A stretch of 64,000 bases of DNA from Sphingomonas sp. HMP9 (lineage in GTDB: Bacteria; Pseudomonadota; Alphaproteobacteria; Sphingomonadales; Sphingomonadaceae), in assembly GCF_013374115.1 (NCBI RefSeq), contig NZ_AP022673.1, positions 1,268,501 through 1,332,500 on the forward strand, given 5' to 3'. Position 1 is the first letter of the stretch. Each line of letters opens with the position of its first letter. Below, one piece after another: positions 61,163 to 64,000 of this stretch. The notes under the pieces are model-generated. The model was not told the DNA's origin and did not search any database. It saw only the letters and a list, made by a program, of their open reading frames with translations. Made by a program: the position numbers and the translations under genes.

Positions 61163-61810
61163 TTGCCCAAGGACCCGCCGATCTTCTCCTTTCCTGATTT
61201 CGCCCAGCATCAGACGCTCTATGGCGCGATCGCCATCGCGGTCCTCGTGCTGGTCGTCGCACAGCGCATTCCGATCATCCGCACGCTCGTAAATACCGCG
61301 ATCACGCTTGCCCTCGTCGCGCTGCTATTCGTGGCGATCGGCCAGCGTAGCCAGTTCGATCCCTATCTGGGCAAGATCGCCAAGCTGCTCCGGATCGACG
61401 ACCAGCAGGTCGTCGGCGGGGAGGTGCGGATTCGCATGTCGCCCGACGGGCATTTCTGGGCGCGGGCGCGGATCGATGGGGTCGAGCGCCGGTTGCTGAT
61501 CGACAGCGGCGCGACGATCACCGCGCTGTCAACGAAGACCGCGGCGGCGGCGGGGATCGATGCGCGGCCGAGCGTCGTGCCGATCGTCCTGCAGACCGCC
61601 AATGGCGCGATCCCCGCGCAATCGGGCAAGATCGGCGAGCTAAAACTGGGCGCGATCGTCGCGCGGGATCTGCAAGTGGTGGTGTCGCCCGCGTTCGGGG
61701 ATACCAACGTGCTGGGGATGAACTTCCTGTCGCGCCTCGCGTCATGGCGGGTCGAAGAAAATGTGCTGATCCTGGTGCCGCATCATCCGCAGAAGGTGGA
61801 TGGCGCGTAA
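61163..61810 (+). CDS. TIGR02281-type clan AA aspartic protease (retropepsin-like), membrane-bound
   Basis: A 215-residue protein with two N-terminal membrane segments (LYGAIAIAVLVLVVAQ and TLVNTAITLALVALLFVAIG) and a C-terminal single-domain aspartic protease with active site LLIDSGATITALS (D near residue 114). A GMNFLSRL-type second motif follows. Such proteins act as dimers, probably in the periplasm. The start is TTG at 61163, with a poor ribosome-binding site; no better in-frame start precedes the first helix. The substrate is unknown. Confidence 0.87.
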   Translation: MPKDPPIFSFPDFAQHQTLYGAIAIAVLVLVVAQRIPIIRTLVNTAITLALVALLFVAIGQRSQFDPYLGKIAKLLRIDDQQVVGGEVRIRMSPDGHFWARARIDGVERRLLIDSGATITALSTKTAAAAGIDARPSVVPIVLQTANGAIPAQSGKIGELKLGAIVARDLQVVVSPAFGDTNVLGMNFLSRLASWRVEENVLILVPHHPQKVDGA

Positions 61811-61853
61811 CGGCGGGCTAGGCACGTTCTCTAGCCCCTACCCTCGCAATTGC

Positions 61854-61880
61854 CACCACCCCGGCGAAGGCCGGGGAGGC
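61854..61880. repeat. Half copy of family B palindrome
   Basis: CACCCCGGCGAAGGCCGGGG alone, with no complementary partner arm; it looks truncated by the family C unit that follows. Confidence 0.7.
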
Positions 61881-61905
61881 GCAGATAAAAGGGCTGCACC
61901 TTGAC

Positions 61906-61986
61906 CGTTCCCCCGCGAACGCGGGGGCCCAGGAATCAAGCAGCGCTACGCTCCGTTACCCTGGACTCCCGCCTTCGCGGGAGAAC
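61906..61986. repeat. Palindromic repeat, family C
   Basis: CGTTCCCCCGCGAACGCGGG and CTCCCGCCTTCGCGGGAGAA arms, inner CCCAGG/CCTGG and GTTACCC. It lies between the protease gene and the convergent end of gatB. Confidence 0.9.
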
Positions 61987-62025
61987 AAGAATCTGCGGGA
62001 TAAGGGATAAAGTACGGCCCCCCTT

Positions 62026-63507
62026 TTAAGGCGCCACCGACTCCCCAAGCGCCGTCTTCAGCACCTCGTTCACCACGGCAGGGTTAGCCTTCCCCCCCAT
62101 CGCCTTCATCGTCTGACCGACGAAGAACCCGAACAGCTTGTCCTTCCCGCCACGATAATCCGCGACCTTGTCCGCGTTCGCAGCCATCACGTCAGCGATG
62201 ACCTTCTCGATCGCGCCCGTATCGCTGGTCTGCTTCAACCCGCGATCCTCCACGACCTTCGCCGCGCCGTCGCCGGTCTCGAGCATCACCTCGAACACCT
62301 GCTTGGCAAGGCTCCCCGACAGCGTACCGTCGGCGATCAGCCCGAGCAGTTCCGCCGCCTGCGCGGGCGACACCGGCGAATTAGAAATATCCTTGCCCGT
62401 CCGGTTAAGCGCGCCGAACAGTTCCGACGTCGTCCAGTTCGCCGCCGCCGCCGGCTTCACGCCCGCATCCAGCAACGCATCGAACCAGCGCGCCGCTTCG
62501 ACCTCGGCAGTCAGCACGGTCGCCTGATACGCGGTGATTCCAAGCGCCTCGTACCGCGCGCGCTTCGCATCCGGCAGTTCGGGCAGCGACGCGCGGCATT
62601 CCTCGAGGAACGCATCGTCGAGCACGAGCGGCAACAGGTCGGGATCGGGGAAGTAGCGGTAATCATGCGCATCTTCCTTCGACCGCATCGAGCGCGTCTC
62701 GTTGCGATCGGGATCGTAGAGCCGCGTCTCCTGCTGGATCTTGCCACCCGCCTCGAGCACTTCGACCTGGCGCTTGGCCTCCTGCTCGACCACCGCCATC
62801 ACGAAGCGCACCGAATTGACGTTCTTGGTTTCGGTCCGCGTGCCGAGTTCGTCGCCCTCTTTGCGCACGCTGACATTGACGTCGGCGCGCATCGAGCCCT
62901 CTTCCATGTTGCCGTCGCACGATCCGACATAGCGCAGGATCGATCGCAGCTTCCGCAGGTAAGCCCCTGTTTCGGCAGGCGATGCGAGATCGGGCTTCGA
63001 CACGATCTCCATCAGCGCCACGCCCGAGCGATTGAGATCGACATAGCTCTGCGTCGGATGCTGGTCGTGCATCAGCTTGCCGGCATCCTGCTCGACATGG
63101 ATCCGCTCGACGCCGATCCGCTTGCCGGCCGCATCAGGGTTCTTGTCGTCAAGGCTGATGTCGATCGCGCCTTCGCCGACGATCGGATGATAGAGCTGGC
63201 TGATCTGATAGCCCTGCGGCAAATCAGCGTAGAAGTAATTCTTCCGGTCGAACCGCGACCATTTGTTGATCTGCGCCTCGATCGCCATGCCGGTGCGGAC
63301 CGCCTGGCGGATGCATTCGCGGTTCGGCACCGGCAGCATCCCCGGCATCGCCGCATCGACCAGCGAAACCTGCGTGTTCGGCTCCGCGCCAAACGCAGTG
63401 GCCGCGCCGGAGAACAGCTTGGCGTTCGACGTCACCTGCGCATGGACTTCGAGGCCGACCACGACCTCCCACTCGCCGGTTTCGCCCTGGATACGATAGT
63501 CGCTCAT
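62026..63507 (-). CDS. gatB: Asp-tRNA(Asn)/Glu-tRNA(Gln) amidotransferase subunit B
   Basis: A 493-residue subunit that recognises mischarged Glu-tRNA(Gln) or Asp-tRNA(Asn) and activates its carboxyl group with ATP. Landmarks are [27 protein letters not shown], the [17 protein letters not shown] segment and the C-terminal YqeY-like domain ([20 protein letters not shown]). ATG at 63507 lies one base after the gatA stop. The length is normal. Confidence 0.97.
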   Translation of the reverse strand: MSDYRIQGETGEWEVVVGLEVHAQVTSNAKLFSGAATAFGAEPNTQVSLVDAAMPGMLPVPNRECIRQAVRTGMAIEAQINKWSRFDRKNYFYADLPQGYQISQLYHPIVGEGAIDISLDDKNPDAAGKRIGVERIHVEQDAGKLMHDQHPTQSYVDLNRSGVALMEIVSKPDLASPAETGAYLRKLRSILRYVGSCDGNMEEGSMRADVNVSVRKEGDELGTRTETKNVNSVRFVMAVVEQEAKRQVEVLEAGGKIQQETRLYDPDRNETRSMRSKEDAHDYRYFPDPDLLPLVLDDAFLEECRASLPELPDAKRARYEALGITAYQATVLTAEVEAARWFDALLDAGVKPAAAANWTTSELFGALNRTGKDISNSPVSPAQAAELLGLIADGTLSGSLAKQVFEVMLETGDGAAKVVEDRGLKQTSDTGAIEKVIADVMAANADKVADYRGGKDKLFGFFVGQTMKAMGGKANPAVVNEVLKTALGESVAP

Positions 63508-63508
63508 A

Positions 63509-64000
63509 TTACCACCAAGCCTCCGGCCGCGCCGTAAATCCTGCCCGCTGTTCGATCGCGAGGCCTGCGTTGAGCACGCCTTGCTCGTCGAGCGGCTTGC
63601 CGATGATCTGCAACCCGAGCGGCAGACCGTGGTGATCGAGGCCACCCGGCACCGACATCGCGGGCAATCCGGCCAGCGAGGACGGCACGGTGAAGACGTC
63701 GTTCAGATACATCGCGATCGGATCGGCCGACTTCTCGCCAAGCGCGAACGCCGCCGAGGGTGCGGTCGGAGTGAGCAGGACGTCGCACGTCTCCCACGCC
63801 TTCTCGAAGTCACGCGCGATGAGGGTGCGGACCTTCTGCGCCTGCGTGTAGTACGCGTCGTAGAAGCCGGCCGACAGCACATAGGTGCCGATCATGATGC
63901 GGCGCTTCACCTCGGGGCCGAAGCCGTCGGCGCGCGTCGCCGCGTACATGTCCTGCAACCCTGCCCCCGCCGGCAGGTCGCGGATGCCGTAGCGCACACC
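63509..64000 (-). CDS. gatA: Asp-tRNA(Asn)/Glu-tRNA(Gln) amidotransferase subunit A (partial, C-terminal part)
   Basis: The C-terminal 163 codons of the amidase-signature subunit, which releases ammonia from glutamine. Visible family segments are [39 protein letters not shown] and [21 protein letters not shown]. The catalytic Ser-Ser-Lys triad lies upstream, outside the window. Stop is one base before gatB. Confidence 0.95.
   Translation of the reverse strand, partial: GVRYGIRDLPAGAGLQDMYAATRADGFGPEVKRRIMIGTYVLSAGFYDAYYTQAQKVRTLIARDFEKAWETCDVLLTPTAPSAAFALGEKSADPIAMYLNDVFTVPSSLAGLPAMSVPGGLDHHGLPLGLQIIGKPLDEQGVLNAGLAIEQRAGFTARPEAWW

Overview
The window is a high-GC chromosome segment of an alphaproteobacterium, most likely Sphingomonas or a close relative. 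Three things point there: the exosortase-A accessory genes, the tig/clpP/clpX/lon/hupB order, and several families of short palindromic intergenic repeats of the kind sphingomonads carry. Genes are densely packed. Many operon partners overlap by 4 bp (ATGA or GTGA), so translational coupling is the rule. Nothing looks like a phage, a plasmid, an insertion sequence or a CRISPR array.

Layout. 1-3665: exosortase A (PEP-CTERM) accessory genes in two divergent arms, an acyl-CoA ligase and a PLP decarboxylase (cut by the left edge) on minus, an acyl carrier protein and two alpha/beta hydrolases on plus. 3801-11672: thioredoxin reductase, then a molybdoenzyme island with two FdhF/YdeP-type oxidoreductases, MobA, FdhD and a formate/nitrite channel. 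11853-16793: tRNA-Met, a 2H phosphoesterase, Kup potassium transporter, and an Lrp-type regulator divergent from alanine dehydrogenase. 16899-21761: cytochrome c maturation genes ccmC-D-E-F-G-H-I without ccmAB. 21932-23170: a leucine-type dehydrogenase and tRNA-His. 23235-34498: a type II secretion operon gspC to gspN without the prepilin peptidase gspO. 34633-40702: a prolyl-4-hydroxylase-like protein, a large TonB-dependent receptor with a lipoprotein encoded upstream of it, and a DUF6481 protein. 40994-45882: a TetR-controlled EmrAB/NodT-type drug efflux operon.

46241-59800 is the proteostasis block: tRNA-Val, hupB, lon, clpX, clpP, tig and tRNA-Leu on minus. It is interrupted by a plus-strand group (M1 aminopeptidase, small protein, cytochrome c), a ChaA antiporter, an orphan nucleotidyltransferase-like gene and a GT2 glycosyltransferase. 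59924-61810 holds small hypothetical proteins, a secreted protein and a retropepsin-like protease. 62026-64000 has gatB and the 3' part of gatA, cut by the right edge.

The most unusual signals are not ordinary genes. (1) Palindromic repeats lie just inside the 5' ends of three genes that start on an overlapping stop codon (ccmH, gspE and a small gene after the M1 peptidase), and in each case the frame stays open. (2) The clpX 3' end, its terminator and a repeat are present in three decaying tandem copies about 243 bp apart. (3) Four direct-repeat units with an 11-bp period, resembling a PhoB box, lie upstream of the lipoprotein/TonB-receptor pair, which also has an intercistronic hairpin. (4) The two YdeP-type oxidoreductases flank MobA, FdhD and a formate/nitrite channel. 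No wholly new defence or mobile system was seen. All family names come from recognising the sequences by eye; no searches were run.
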